A stretch of DNA of 64,000 nucleotides, taken from the NCBI RefSeq assembly GCF_963664555.1, contig NZ_OY761461.1, positions 2,046,001-2,110,000 on the forward strand, given 5' to 3'. A program made the translations under genes and the position numbers. The DNA is from Labilibaculum sp. GTDB taxonomy: Bacteria > Bacteroidota > Bacteroidia > Bacteroidales > Marinifilaceae. Under the pieces are notes generated by a model, which saw only the letters and a list, made by a program, of their open reading frames with translations, did no database searches and had not been told where the DNA came from. Positions 42,590 to 52,194 of the stretch are shown piece after piece. Position 1 is the first letter of the stretch; each line of letters starts with the position of its first letter.

Positions 42590-44005
42590 ATGAAGAAGCA
42601 CACGAAAATTATTGCTACTATTTCCGACAAAAAATGTGATGTCGAATTTTTGACAGAGTTGTTTGAAGAAGGAATGAACGTAGTTCGACTAAACACGGCT
42701 CATCAGACTCATGATGATGCTATGAAGGTTATTGAGAATGTACGAAAAGTATCTGATAGGATTGCTTTGCTCGTAGATACTAAAGGACCTGAGATTAGAA
42801 CTGTTGATGTTAATGATGAAATTCACCTTAAAAAGGGCGATTTAATTAAGATGAAAGGGAACGACAACCTTCCTTGCACAGAGTTGTGCATAAAGGTTAG
42901 TTATGAGGATTTTGTAAAAGATCTTGAAATCGGAAAGAAAATATTAATTGATGATGGTGAATTAGAATTGTTAGTAGTTGATAAGGATGAGCAATTTTTG
43001 ACCGTGGAAGCACAAAATGCAGGACCCGTTAAAAATCGCAAGAGTATAAATGTTCCTGGTGTATCAATCAATTTGCCATCTTTGAGTCCTAAGGATATTG
43101 AATTTATCCATTTTGCGATTGCTCAGGATATTGATTTTATTGCTCATTCATTTGTTCGTAACAAACATGATGTTCTTCAAATTCAAGGAATTCTTGATCA
43201 GCAAAATTCAGGGATCAAAATTATTGCAAAAATTGAAAATCAGGAAGGGGTTGACCATATTGATGAAATATTGGAACATGTATATGGTATCATGGTTGCC
43301 AGAGGTGATTTAGCTATTGAGATTCCTGCCCAAAAAATTCCTGTAATTCAACGAAAAATTATTCGCAAATGTATTGAGAGAAAGAAGCCTGTAATTATTG
43401 CCACACAAATGCTTCACTCAATGATTAATAATCCAAGACCAACAAGAGCAGAAGTTAGTGATATTGCCAATGCCATTTACAATAGAACCGATGCTATCAT
43501 GTTAAGTGGTGAAACTGCTTATGGAGATTATCCTGTTGAAGCGGTTCGGGTAATGAAATCGGTAGCAATTGAAGTTGAAAAGGAGCTTTATCCAGATACA
43601 AAACAGAATTTTGTGAGAAGTAATCATGAACTTTCAGCTATTCTAGCTCGATCTGCAGTAAAAGCATCGCAATTATTACCGGTTAAAGCAATTGTAACCG
43701 ATACTCTAACAGGTCGGACAGGAAGATATTTATCTGCTTATAGAGGAACACTTCCAGTTTATGCATTGTGCTATTCGAAGCGTGTAATGAGAGAATTAGC
43801 TCTTTCGTATGGCGTTGAAGCGAGTTATCGTAAATTGCTTGTTAGTCGTGATGAGTATGTAAAGCAAACCATGTTTTCCCTAATGGATCAGGGATGTTTT
43901 AAAAGCGAGGATATGGTTATTATTATAGGTGGTAGTTTTGGTCCTTCCAAAGGAGTATCATTTATGGAGATCAGTGTTGTTGATCAATTAACTCATAAAG
44001 TGTAA
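42590..44005 (+). CDS. pyk: Pyruvate kinase
   Basis: 471 residues. It turns PEP and ADP into pyruvate and ATP. Key parts are VRLNTAHQTHDDA, LLVDTKGPEIRT, FIAHSFVRNKHDV, KIENQEGVDHIDEIL, GIMVARGDLAIEIP, ATQMLHSMINNPRPTRAEVSDIANAI and DAIMLSGETAYGDYPVEAV. The final domain is intact. A terminator follows the stop. Confidence 0.97.
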   Translation: MKKHTKIIATISDKKCDVEFLTELFEEGMNVVRLNTAHQTHDDAMKVIENVRKVSDRIALLVDTKGPEIRTVDVNDEIHLKKGDLIKMKGNDNLPCTELCIKVSYEDFVKDLEIGKKILIDDGELELLVVDKDEQFLTVEAQNAGPVKNRKSINVPGVSINLPSLSPKDIEFIHFAIAQDIDFIAHSFVRNKHDVLQIQGILDQQNSGIKIIAKIENQEGVDHIDEILEHVYGIMVARGDLAIEIPAQKIPVIQRKIIRKCIERKKPVIIATQMLHSMINNPRPTRAEVSDIANAIYNRTDAIMLSGETAYGDYPVEAVRVMKSVAIEVEKELYPDTKQNFVRSNHELSAILARSAVKASQLLPVKAIVTDTLTGRTGRYLSAYRGTLPVYALCYSKRVMRELALSYGVEASYRKLLVSRDEYVKQTMFSLMDQGCFKSEDMVIIIGGSFGPSKGVSFMEISVVDQLTHKV

Positions 44006-44017
44006 AGATATATTCAG

Positions 44018-44054
44018 AAAAAAAATGCGAATCGTTATGGTTCGCATTTTTTTT
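44018..44054. terminator. Bidirectional terminator after pyk
   Basis: AAAAAAAATGCGAA/TTCGCATTTTTTTT, perfect 14-nt arms, 9-nt loop; shared with the convergent gene at 44055. Confidence 0.9.
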
Positions 44055-44618
44055 CTAATAGCGTAAGTAAATAAGAACAAGGGCTATTCCAATACCTATA
44101 CCTGTAATTACCAAATTGAAGCTTTTTCGATCTGTTTTAAAAATCAACATGAGCAATGATGATAAAAGCAGGCTGCAGAATGAAATTAAAAAATAGGAGA
44201 CTGAAGCTCCCAGATTATATCCTGTAAATGGATATAAAGAGAATGAGCTTCCATAAACATTTTTATAATGTAAGTTGATTCCAATTCCAAGAACAATCCC
44301 AATCAAGGCAAAGAAATTATATTTTATGGTTGAAGCAGAACCCTGACCGCTAATCAGGTTTTGAATTCCCACCATTAGAATTGAGATGGCCAAAATCAAT
44401 TTGACGGTTCTGCCGGAAAAGTTTATGATTGAAAAATTACAAAGAAGGAGTCCAGCAATTGAGCCAATAACCAAGGCAAGTAAAAGTGAAAAATATGCTT
44501 TCCAGTCTTTTAATTGAAAGGTGATTCCGAACAATACCAAAAGCATAAAAGGTTCGAATGAAGAAAAATAAATCAAATGATAAAATGCTGATTCAAAGCT
44601 TGATAGTATAGTGTTCAT
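44055..44618 (-). CDS. HupE/UreJ-like membrane protein
   Basis: 187 residues with about six helices. The start FYHLIYFSSFEPFMLLVLFGITFQLKDWK resembles the Bacteroidetes HupE/UreJ form (HxxxxxxxDHxLFxLAL), but the Asp-His pair is missing, so metal binding may be lost. Ends 7 nt after the thioesterase gene in a three-gene run. Role unknown. Confidence 0.6.
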   Translation of the reverse strand: MNTILSSFESAFYHLIYFSSFEPFMLLVLFGITFQLKDWKAYFSLLLALVIGSIAGLLLCNFSIINFSGRTVKLILAISILMVGIQNLISGQGSASTIKYNFFALIGIVLGIGINLHYKNVYGSSFSLYPFTGYNLGASVSYFLISFCSLLLSSLLMLIFKTDRKSFNLVITGIGIGIALVLIYLRY

Positions 44619-44625
44619 TTTTTGT

Positions 44626-45375
44626 TTATTTCCATTTTATAACTACACGACAATTTTCAATGTCCGTGTTTTTGGTTTTGATTACAATTTTTGAGGTGTT
44701 GTCACTACTCTTGTTGAATATCTCAAGAATCTGATCAAGTTTGGCCTCGTGCAAGTAATTTATCTCCAATTCGTGAATTGTTTTATTCAACAAGATTTCA
44801 GAAAGGCAAGAGTCTATTGCCCACTTTATATATTTTACATTATTCACATGCTGATAGAAATCCAGATCACTATAGTGAATGTGCAGATCTTCTACGTAAT
44901 TCCCTTCTTCAAGTTGTTGTAATTTACCTAGGCTATGTTCAAAGATAGGATCTTCAGAGTTGACTGGCATTTTAGCAACAATTTTTTGTGGTCTAATCAA
45001 TCTTTTTGTTTTCGTATTAAGCACCAGCCACGAAGAGGTCGCCTGACCGATAACATCTCCTTTCATGTTATAAATCCGGTATTCCCGATTTCCAAACAAA
45101 CCATCCGCTCCAATCGACCAGGTTTCAATATCAATATTATCTTTCCACTTGGGAGTTGTAAAAATTTGAACTTTTAATCTTGATAAAATCCAAGCCAAAT
45201 TATTGGCTTTTAAATCATCAATGCCTTGATTGATTAAATCTACGTGATATCCGGCAATTTCCTGAAAATAATTGCAGATACTGGTGAGTTTTGCTCTTCC
45301 ATTTAGGTCTGTATCAAAAGATCCAATTCGGAAGGTTTTTCGGTATTTTCTTATGTCGGTGTTTGATATATTCAT
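44626..45375 (-). CDS. Acyl-ACP thioesterase
   Basis: 249 residues, double hotdog fold. Recognised by FRIGSFDTDLNGRAKLTSICNYFQEIAGYH, LAWILSRLKVQIF, WSIGADGLFGNREYRIYN and, in the second half, HIHYSDLDFYQHVNNVKYIKWAID with the Asn-x-His site. It frees fatty acids from acyl carrier protein. The stop of the upstream DUF4105 gene and its start share one base (45375), so translation is coupled. Confidence 0.92.
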   Translation of the reverse strand: MNISNTDIRKYRKTFRIGSFDTDLNGRAKLTSICNYFQEIAGYHVDLINQGIDDLKANNLAWILSRLKVQIFTTPKWKDNIDIETWSIGADGLFGNREYRIYNMKGDVIGQATSSWLVLNTKTKRLIRPQKIVAKMPVNSEDPIFEHSLGKLQQLEEGNYVEDLHIHYSDLDFYQHVNNVKYIKWAIDSCLSEILLNKTIHELEINYLHEAKLDQILEIFNKSSDNTSKIVIKTKNTDIENCRVVIKWK

Positions 45376-46571
45376 TACAGTAAACGAGTTCTGATTTTTT
45401 TTACAATGTATAGTGATCTTAAAAGGAGAAGAACTACAAAGGGTAATATTTCGTTAGGAAAAGATTGCGGTATAAATGCCCAGCTTCCCAATATCACTAT
45501 GAGTATTATTGAATGCAGTAAAAAGTAATAATAAGCTAGCAAAGAGGATTTTTTTCGGAGTAATGCAAAAACCATTGGGAAGTGAAGAGGGAAGGCCCAA
45601 ATAATATTCCAATTAGGTCCGGTGGCCTGATGATCTGTAAAAAACCATAAGAAAATAATAATCCAGCCCAGCAATCCGCAAATGCCAAATATAAAAATAT
45701 CAAAAATGAAGAGATCTTTGTCTTTTTTTAGATATACAAGACTAAATATTAGTCCAATTAAAGCTAACATACCAAAAACAAAAGCTGGTCTTTGATACCA
45801 AATAGTTATTTTGAAATCGAGGGCTGGTTTTAAGATCACATTGGTAGATTTTACCAAGGGTTTAATTGTCCCGTTTGTACTGATTTTGGCATTTTCGAAG
45901 CCCAGCATCATGTTGTCTGGTAAGAACATATATTGGTAAGGAGTCGCCTCAGCATCACAAGGTATTCCTAGAGCTAAATGGATTCCTAAAAATATCCAAC
46001 GACTTTTTTGCATGAATGGATCTAATAGATTCCAAAAGGATTTCGGTTGATCCGAAATTGTGTCGAAAAGAATTGTGCCTGATGTGTTTTCACTAACAAT
46101 ATCCCGAATTCGTGTAGAGCAATTGTCAAAAAGAAAATCGTATCTGTAATATCTGTTTTCAGGTTGGTAATTTTTTAATAAAGCGGTAAACAGTTTCTGC
46201 TTCTCAATACTATCAAGATTTAGTTTCTGCTCAACAATCCCTCTTTTCTCATAAATGTATCCGTTTTTAAAACGATCAAACGTTGTGTAGGATAACATAT
46301 AGTCTAATTTGCCTCTTGCGAATTTCGGATAAAAATTAGGGGTGTTGAAATTGAAAGTACCGTAACCAAAAACCAAATCTATTTTTTTTTCTTCATCTTT
46401 TATTCGTAATGCAGAATGACCAAATTGTGAATATAGTTCATCTCCCGGAGAACAGGTGAGAAGACTGATTTCTGCATTCTTTGATAAATTTTGTCCTGAT
46501 ATATGATTGCCAATTGGCAGCAACAAAAATAGAATCAATAAGATACGGAAAGAGGTTGTTTTTAATGCCAT
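45375..46571 (-). CDS. DUF4105 (Lnb-like) membrane protein, candidate lipoprotein N-acyltransferase
   Basis: 398 residues. A signal peptide is followed by a periplasmic domain (about 28-200) with LTCSPGDELYSQFGHSALRI, FNFNTPNFYPKFARGKLDYML and NRYYRYDFLFDNCSTRIRDI, the Cys/His pattern of DUF4105, now linked to the Bacteroides lipoprotein N-acyltransferase Lnb. Five or so helices form the C-terminal half. If it is Lnb it completes lipoprotein acylation. It is coupled to an acyl-ACP thioesterase gene, which is suggestive but not proof. Confidence 0.82.
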   Translation of the reverse strand: MALKTTSFRILLILFLLLPIGNHISGQNLSKNAEISLLTCSPGDELYSQFGHSALRIKDEEKKIDLVFGYGTFNFNTPNFYPKFARGKLDYMLSYTTFDRFKNGYIYEKRGIVEQKLNLDSIEKQKLFTALLKNYQPENRYYRYDFLFDNCSTRIRDIVSENTSGTILFDTISDQPKSFWNLLDPFMQKSRWIFLGIHLALGIPCDAEATPYQYMFLPDNMMLGFENAKISTNGTIKPLVKSTNVILKPALDFKITIWYQRPAFVFGMLALIGLIFSLVYLKKDKDLFIFDIFIFGICGLLGWIIIFLWFFTDHQATGPNWNIIWAFPLHFPMVFALLRKKSSLLAYYYFLLHSIILIVILGSWAFIPQSFPNEILPFVVLLLLRSLYIVKKIRTRLL

Positions 46572-46888
46572 AATAGTAAATGTTTACCCTTCGAAGATAA
46601 GTATTTTATGAATATTCCGAATGCTTTCAATTTTATAAAATATAGAAAATAGAGCAGATTATTATTACAAATAAAAGTCACATGATCTGGTTTGGTTGAC
46701 TGATGAATTACCACTTATTTATATGACAAGTATTAATTTATTAATGTGTTGTTGAGTAGTGATTTAAACCGGATAGTTTCTGGGCTGTAATTTTAGTTCT
46801 TTCGTCAAAAAAAAAGAAAAGTGTTTATTAAACTTAAGATTATTTAACATCTTTATCTGGCAATTTAAACTAATCTAATCCCAATTAA
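46572..46888. other. 317-nt gap before the TPR kinase gene
   Basis: AT-rich, divergent gap. No terminator, strong repeat, clear promoter box or small gene was found in it. Confidence 0.4.
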
Positions 46889-48967
46889 ATGAGAAGGTTT
46901 CTTTTCGTTATTCTATTTATTCTCCAATTTTTCTTTGTCTACTCGTCGAATTTAAAGCGTGATAGTCTAAAAAAGCTTATCAGCGCTCCCTTGGATTCGC
47001 TAAATTGTGATGTGCTGTATCAGTTGGGAGAGGATTATGTTACCGACTATCCGGATTCGGCAATTTATTATGCGGATCAAATTCTGAAGTTTGCAAATTT
47101 ATCTTTTGATTCAGTTTTTAGAATGAAGGCGAACTACTTAAAAGGGAAAGCATCTTATAGGAGTAGTAATTATTCAAATTCTATCAAATATATTGAGGAA
47201 GCAATTGCCTGTTGTGTTAAAGATCATGAAAAAGAAAAAGCTGATTGTTTTAATGTTTTGGGTAATTCGTTAATAGAAATCGATAAATATAAACTTTCTC
47301 TGAGTGCCTATTTTACAAGTTTAAATATTCGAAATGGATTAAAAGACAGCTTGTTGATTTCTTCTTCCTTAAATAATATTGGGAATGTTTATTTTCAGAT
47401 GCAGGAATATTCTCAAGCACTAGACTATTATAATCAATCTTTGGTTTTAAAGGAAAATGCCAACAATTTGCAGGGCATCGCAATCATGTACAATAATATT
47501 GGTAATGTATATCATAAACAGAATGATAATCTTAAGGCTTTGTCATCCTATCTGAAAGCGTTGGATATCATTGAATTTGAAAATACTATTGATTGGAAGC
47601 CAATTTTACTTGAAAATATTGGTCAGTTGTATCTGGATTGTGGTGATATAAATAAGTGCATGGTTTACTATCACAGAGCTTTGATTGAGTCTGAGCGAAA
47701 AGGGGATAAAATTTCCATAGCGAGTGTTAAGTCATCTTTGGCAATCGCGCATTTAAGGAATGGAGATTATAATACATCTCTGAGTTTGTTTGAAGAGTCT
47801 TTAGTGAAAGCAAAAGAAATAGGTGTTGCGAGAATAGAATTGGACTGTTACTATTACATGTCAGAATTATACGAGAAGAAAAATAATTTTGAGAAGAGTA
47901 TCCAATATTTCAGAATGTACGATAAAATAAGAGCGAAGATTAGTAGAGAGAATAATAGTAAAGAAATTGCGGAAATTCAGGCGAGATTTCAATTGGAAAA
48001 AATCGATACCGAAAATGAGATTCTAAAACAACGGAATACTATTCAAAGATTGGAAATAGACAAGCAAAAGACTATAGATTTGTTCTTGTTTAGTTTGGGT
48101 GTTTTGATTTTATCTCTTTTTATATATTCAGTATACATTAGTCGATTCAGGAAGAAACACAATAAACTTTTAACGGAAAAAAATAAAATTATTTCTGATA
48201 GGAATAAAAGCCTGACAAGTTTGAATGCTACCAAGGATAAGTTTTTATCTATTGTCGCACACGATCTGAAAAATCCGTTTAATGCAGTGCTGGGGTTTAC
48301 CGATTTGTTAATTGACCGATATGATGAGCTTGAGGATTCAATGAGGCAGGAGTATATTGAAATTGTTCATAAATCGGCTCTTCATGGCTCTTTATTGCTT
48401 GATACATTGCTAACATGGTCGAGATCGCAGATGGGGGTGATGGAGTATAATCCTATCATTATTAACGCAAGCCAGCTAATAGAAGAAGAAATGGAAGTCC
48501 TTGAGGAAAAAGCATATGCAAAAGGCATTTCACTTGAGTTGAATGAAATTGATGCTTCATTGGTTTATGCTGATTCGGATATGATTCGAACTGTTATTCG
48601 GAATTTAGGGAATAACTCAATTAAATTCACTAAGGAGAGAGGAAGAATTATTTTTTCGGTAAAAGTTGAAGAAGGTAAAGCAATTATAGGTATTGAAGAC
48701 AATGGTGTTGGGATCAGGCCTGAGGATAAAATGAAATTATTTAATCTTGATTCGAATTATTCAAGGCCAGGAACTTCGAATGAAAAAGGAACGGGATTGG
48801 GCTTAATATTGTGTAAAGATTTTGTAGAAAAGAATGGTGGCGAAATAGGAGTGGAAAGTCAGGAAGGAGTAGGAAGCAAATTTTGGTTTACTCTTCCGTT
48901 GCATCTTAATGAAATAGAAAAAAAATCCTCTACTCTTGAAAGAGTAGAGGAGGAATGTATGGCTTGA
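46889..48967 (+). CDS. TPR-containing sensor histidine kinase
   Basis: 692 residues. Signal peptide, then at least six TPR repeats in the periplasm (about 30-345; for example YFQMQEYSQALDYYNQSLVLKE, YHKQNDNLKALSSYLKALDI), a coiled coil, a membrane helix at about 395-413, and a kinase core with His in FLSIVAHDLKNPFNAVLGF, NLGNNSIKFTK, IEDNGVGIRPED and GTGLGLILCKDFVE. No response regulator gene is adjacent. Its last codons carry the terminator of the convergent lolA gene. Confidence 0.93.
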   Translation: MRRFLFVILFILQFFFVYSSNLKRDSLKKLISAPLDSLNCDVLYQLGEDYVTDYPDSAIYYADQILKFANLSFDSVFRMKANYLKGKASYRSSNYSNSIKYIEEAIACCVKDHEKEKADCFNVLGNSLIEIDKYKLSLSAYFTSLNIRNGLKDSLLISSSLNNIGNVYFQMQEYSQALDYYNQSLVLKENANNLQGIAIMYNNIGNVYHKQNDNLKALSSYLKALDIIEFENTIDWKPILLENIGQLYLDCGDINKCMVYYHRALIESERKGDKISIASVKSSLAIAHLRNGDYNTSLSLFEESLVKAKEIGVARIELDCYYYMSELYEKKNNFEKSIQYFRMYDKIRAKISRENNSKEIAEIQARFQLEKIDTENEILKQRNTIQRLEIDKQKTIDLFLFSLGVLILSLFIYSVYISRFRKKHNKLLTEKNKIISDRNKSLTSLNATKDKFLSIVAHDLKNPFNAVLGFTDLLIDRYDELEDSMRQEYIEIVHKSALHGSLLLDTLLTWSRSQMGVMEYNPIIINASQLIEEEMEVLEEKAYAKGISLELNEIDASLVYADSDMIRTVIRNLGNNSIKFTKERGRIIFSVKVEEGKAIIGIEDNGVGIRPEDKMKLFNLDSNYSRPGTSNEKGTGLGLILCKDFVEKNGGEIGVESQEGVGSKFWFTLPLHLNEIEKKSSTLERVEEECMA
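48927..48950 (-). terminator. Terminator of lolA inside the kinase coding sequence
   Basis: CCTCTACTCTT/AAGAGTAGAGG with a 2-nt centre, followed on the minus strand by a run of T after one A. It lies 21 nt beyond the lolA stop and within the last codons of the convergent gene. Confidence 0.8.
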
Positions 48968-48971
48968 TAAT

Positions 48972-49613
48972 TTATCGCATATCGTTCACTTCCACATCTG
49001 GATTTGATTTTGGATCAAAAACAAAATAAGAATCAGCAAATTTGAGATTAGGAGTTAGCTTTTTAAGTGTAATACTTACGTTATTTCCATCTTTCCCAAT
49101 TGTTTTTAACGACTCAATTTGATTGTTAGCTTTATTGATTCTCAATTGTATTGAGGTGAATTCCCGTTCAGAATTTAAAGGAATGAGGTCTATTACATGA
49201 TAGGTAGAAGAATTGACGGTTTCCTCTTTAATATATTTGCAGTTGTATCCTTTTTCATAAATGGAAAAAATTTGGGCTGGATTTAATCCTTCTTCTTCAT
49301 TTTCTTCCGGTTCTGTAATGTTTACTTCACGAACATCGATGATGTGAGAAAACATGGTTGTTCCATCAAAATAGGTATCAACACCCATAAGTTTAAGACG
49401 ATATTTATTACCTACAAGAGTTATATTTCCTTCCGATACCTCATGAATGTCTTCTTCTGCATTATCCATAGAAAAAGTAAATTCTGCACTTATACTTTTA
49501 AATTCCTTATTTTTTGTAGAAACTTTATCCAGAATGGTTTTGGCTTTAATATCCTGAGCCGACAGGTTTAAACAAATAGCCCCAAAAAGAAGGAAACAAA
49601 AGATTTTTTTCAT
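48972..49613 (-). CDS. lolA: Outer-membrane lipoprotein carrier protein LolA
   Basis: 213 residues with a signal peptide (KKIFCFLLFGAICLNLSAQ). Mature LolA pattern: KTILDKVSTKNKEFKSISAEFTF, GNITLVGNKYRLKLMGVDTYFDGTTMFSHI, and a C-terminal DSYFVFDPKSNPDVEVNDMR, which closely matches the family's end. It carries lipoproteins across the periplasm. 55 nt after ftsK on the same strand, a usual Bacteroidetes order. Confidence 0.93.
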   Translation of the reverse strand: MKKIFCFLLFGAICLNLSAQDIKAKTILDKVSTKNKEFKSISAEFTFSMDNAEEDIHEVSEGNITLVGNKYRLKLMGVDTYFDGTTMFSHIIDVREVNITEPEENEEEGLNPAQIFSIYEKGYNCKYIKEETVNSSTYHVIDLIPLNSEREFTSIQLRINKANNQIESLKTIGKDGNNVSITLKKLTPNLKFADSYFVFDPKSNPDVEVNDMR

Positions 49614-49668
49614 TTTAGCTGATTTTTAAAATATTCAATTATTCTTAGTCAATAACTGTGCCACGCCT

Positions 49669-52068
49669 TTATAGTAACACATCACTTAATAGTTTTTCCA
49701 GCGAATATTCATCCTGAATTAACACTTGCCTGGCTTTACTTCCTTCAAAAGGACCAACGATTCCAGCAGCCTCTAATTGATCTACAATTCTGCCTGCTCT
49801 GTTGTAGCCGATAGAAAATCTTCTCTGAATTCCTGAAGTTGATCCTTGCTGAGATGAAACAACCAATCGGGCAGCGTCTTCAAAAAGAGCATCTCTTTTT
49901 TGCAAATCAATATCCATTGCTGAATTTTCTGAAGATTCACCCACATATTCCGGCAAAAACATTGCTGTAGGGTAGGATTGCTGCTTTTGTATAAATTCTG
50001 TAACAGCTTCCACTTCCGGAGTATCAACAAAAGCACATTGTACCCTTACCAATTCACTGGTTAATGAAATAAGCATATCCCCACGACCAATCAACTGATT
50101 TGCTCCAGGACTATCAAGTATCGTTCGTGAATCAATCATAGATGCTACTTTAAAGGCAATTCGTGCCGGGAAATTAGCTTTGATAACTCCTGTAATAATA
50201 TTTGTTGAAGGTCGTTGTGTTGCAATAATCATATGTATTCCAATAGCTCTGGCTAATTGGGCGATACGAGCAATTGGAGTCTCAACTTCCTTTCCCGCTG
50301 TCATAATTAAATCAGCAAACTCATCAATAATTACTACAATATAGGGTAGGTAACGATGACCGTTTTCCGGATTTAAATTACGTTTTACAAACTTGGTATT
50401 GTATTCCTTTATATTTCTGGCATGTGCCTTTTTCAACAAATCATATCTGGAATCCATTTCAATACATAAGGAGTTTAATGTTGCAATAACCTTATGGATA
50501 TCAGTAATTATGGGTTCTTCTTCTCCCGGAAGTTTTGCCAGAAAATGTTTCTCGATAGTTGAGTAAATGCTTAGTTCAACCTTCTTAGGATCGATAAGGA
50601 CAAATTTAAGCTGGGAAGGATGCATCTTATATAAAAGCGATGTAATAATTGCATTCAAACCAACCGATTTTCCTTGCCCTGTTGCTCCGGCCACCAATAA
50701 GTGAGGCATTTTGGTTAAATCAAGAGTATAGGTTTCATTCGATATTGTTTTTCCAAGTGCAACAGGAAGTGCATGTGTTGATTCCTGGAATTTTTTAGAT
50801 GAAATAATGTTCTTCATTGACACGATTTCAGGTGTACGGTTCGGAACTTCAATACCAATAGTTCCCTTACCCGGAATCGGAGCTATAATCCTAATTCCTA
50901 AGGCGGATAGACTAAGTGCAATATCGTCTTCCAGATTCTTTATTTTGGAAATGCGTACTCCAGGAGCGGGCACAATTTCATATAGCGTAATAGTAGGACC
51001 AATTGTAGCTTTTATCTGAGTAATTTCAATTTTGTAATGACGCAGTGTCTCTACAATTTTATCTTTATTTGATTCAAGTTCTTCTTTACTTACACTCGAA
51101 TTACTGGCATGATGCGCTTCTAATAATTCGATTGGAGGGTATTTGTAGTTTGAAAGATCAAGCGTAGGATCGAAATCCTCCATAGGTCTGCGCTGAATGC
51201 TTACGATTTCTTCTTGTTTGGATACTGTCTCAATCTTTAGCTCCAAATCGTCATCTGCTGTTTTAGGATTGTTTACTTCCTGTTCCAAAATAATTTCTTC
51301 CTCAGGAAAAATCTCAGAATTAATAATTAATTCATCTTCACCTTCTTCATCCTCTTGTTCATCATTTAGAGTGTGTATTACAGAAGTTAATGATTCTGTT
51401 TCATCTTCATCAGATTTGGAGAAGTCTTGGCTTTCTTTACGGTCTGTTTTAGATTTTGGACTAAATATTTTTTTGAAAAAGGAAATTGAGTTTTGAAAGG
51501 CAAAGGTAATAAAGGTTAAAAAGCTAAGAACAATTAGAAACAGAGTGCCAACATTACCTATCAAGGATACAAGCCATTCACTTATAAAGTAGCCATGAAT
51601 TCCTCCCAAGAATAAAAATGAATGCGATGTTGATTGAACAAATGTAAACGACATGAAAACCGAAAACCAAATGCAGAATAGTAAGGTGTATATAATTGTT
51701 TTTCGTAATGATTGTATTTTTACTCCCCAAATTCGAAGCGAAAGGACTACGAGTAAATAAAGGAATGAGAATGATGCGATTCCAAATCCTTTGTTTATAA
51801 CCAAATTGGAAATGTAAGCCCCGGTTTTCCCCGTCCAGTTTTCAACACGTACTTTTGAGTCTGTGATTAATTCGAGCCATTTAATATCTAATTTACTTTG
51901 ATCAGCTCCTCCTGTAAAAAAGAAGGAGACGAATGCCAATCCAATATAAATAGTGAACAGTGAAAGAGCAATGCCAAAAAGGAATTTGGTTCTTTCGTCA
52001 CTAAGAAACTTTGGGGCTGAGAAGCGCAATTTAGCTTTTGTATTGTTTGTTTTTTTCTTTTTAGCCAT
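49669..52068 (-). CDS. ftsK: DNA translocase FtsK
   Basis: 799 residues. Four helices in the first 200 residues, an acidic linker (about 205-300), then the motor: GATGQGKSVGLN (Walker A), VVIIDEFADLIM (Walker B), MIIATQRPSTNIITGVIK. The C-terminal gamma domain, DAARLVVSSQQGSTSGIQRR, reads KOPS-like DNA signals. It pumps DNA at the septum and activates Xer recombination. Confidence 0.97.
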   Translation of the reverse strand: MAKKKKTNNTKAKLRFSAPKFLSDERTKFLFGIALSLFTIYIGLAFVSFFFTGGADQSKLDIKWLELITDSKVRVENWTGKTGAYISNLVINKGFGIASFSFLYLLVVLSLRIWGVKIQSLRKTIIYTLLFCIWFSVFMSFTFVQSTSHSFLFLGGIHGYFISEWLVSLIGNVGTLFLIVLSFLTFITFAFQNSISFFKKIFSPKSKTDRKESQDFSKSDEDETESLTSVIHTLNDEQEDEEGEDELIINSEIFPEEEIILEQEVNNPKTADDDLELKIETVSKQEEIVSIQRRPMEDFDPTLDLSNYKYPPIELLEAHHASNSSVSKEELESNKDKIVETLRHYKIEITQIKATIGPTITLYEIVPAPGVRISKIKNLEDDIALSLSALGIRIIAPIPGKGTIGIEVPNRTPEIVSMKNIISSKKFQESTHALPVALGKTISNETYTLDLTKMPHLLVAGATGQGKSVGLNAIITSLLYKMHPSQLKFVLIDPKKVELSIYSTIEKHFLAKLPGEEEPIITDIHKVIATLNSLCIEMDSRYDLLKKAHARNIKEYNTKFVKRNLNPENGHRYLPYIVVIIDEFADLIMTAGKEVETPIARIAQLARAIGIHMIIATQRPSTNIITGVIKANFPARIAFKVASMIDSRTILDSPGANQLIGRGDMLISLTSELVRVQCAFVDTPEVEAVTEFIQKQQSYPTAMFLPEYVGESSENSAMDIDLQKRDALFEDAARLVVSSQQGSTSGIQRRFSIGYNRAGRIVDQLEAAGIVGPFEGSKARQVLIQDEYSLEKLLSDVLL

Positions 52069-52194
52069 TAACTATTTTTTCATTTTTTCACAACATCCGC
52101 ATTGTGTACGAATTTATGTAAAAGTAATAAAAATGGCATTTAAAACCACATGAATATCGGCTTCTGAAAAGATAAGTTTAAAACGAGATGTTAA

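Noticed and set aside
43098..43313. 71-residue ORF inside pyk
   Set aside because: Shadow frame of a well-conserved gene.
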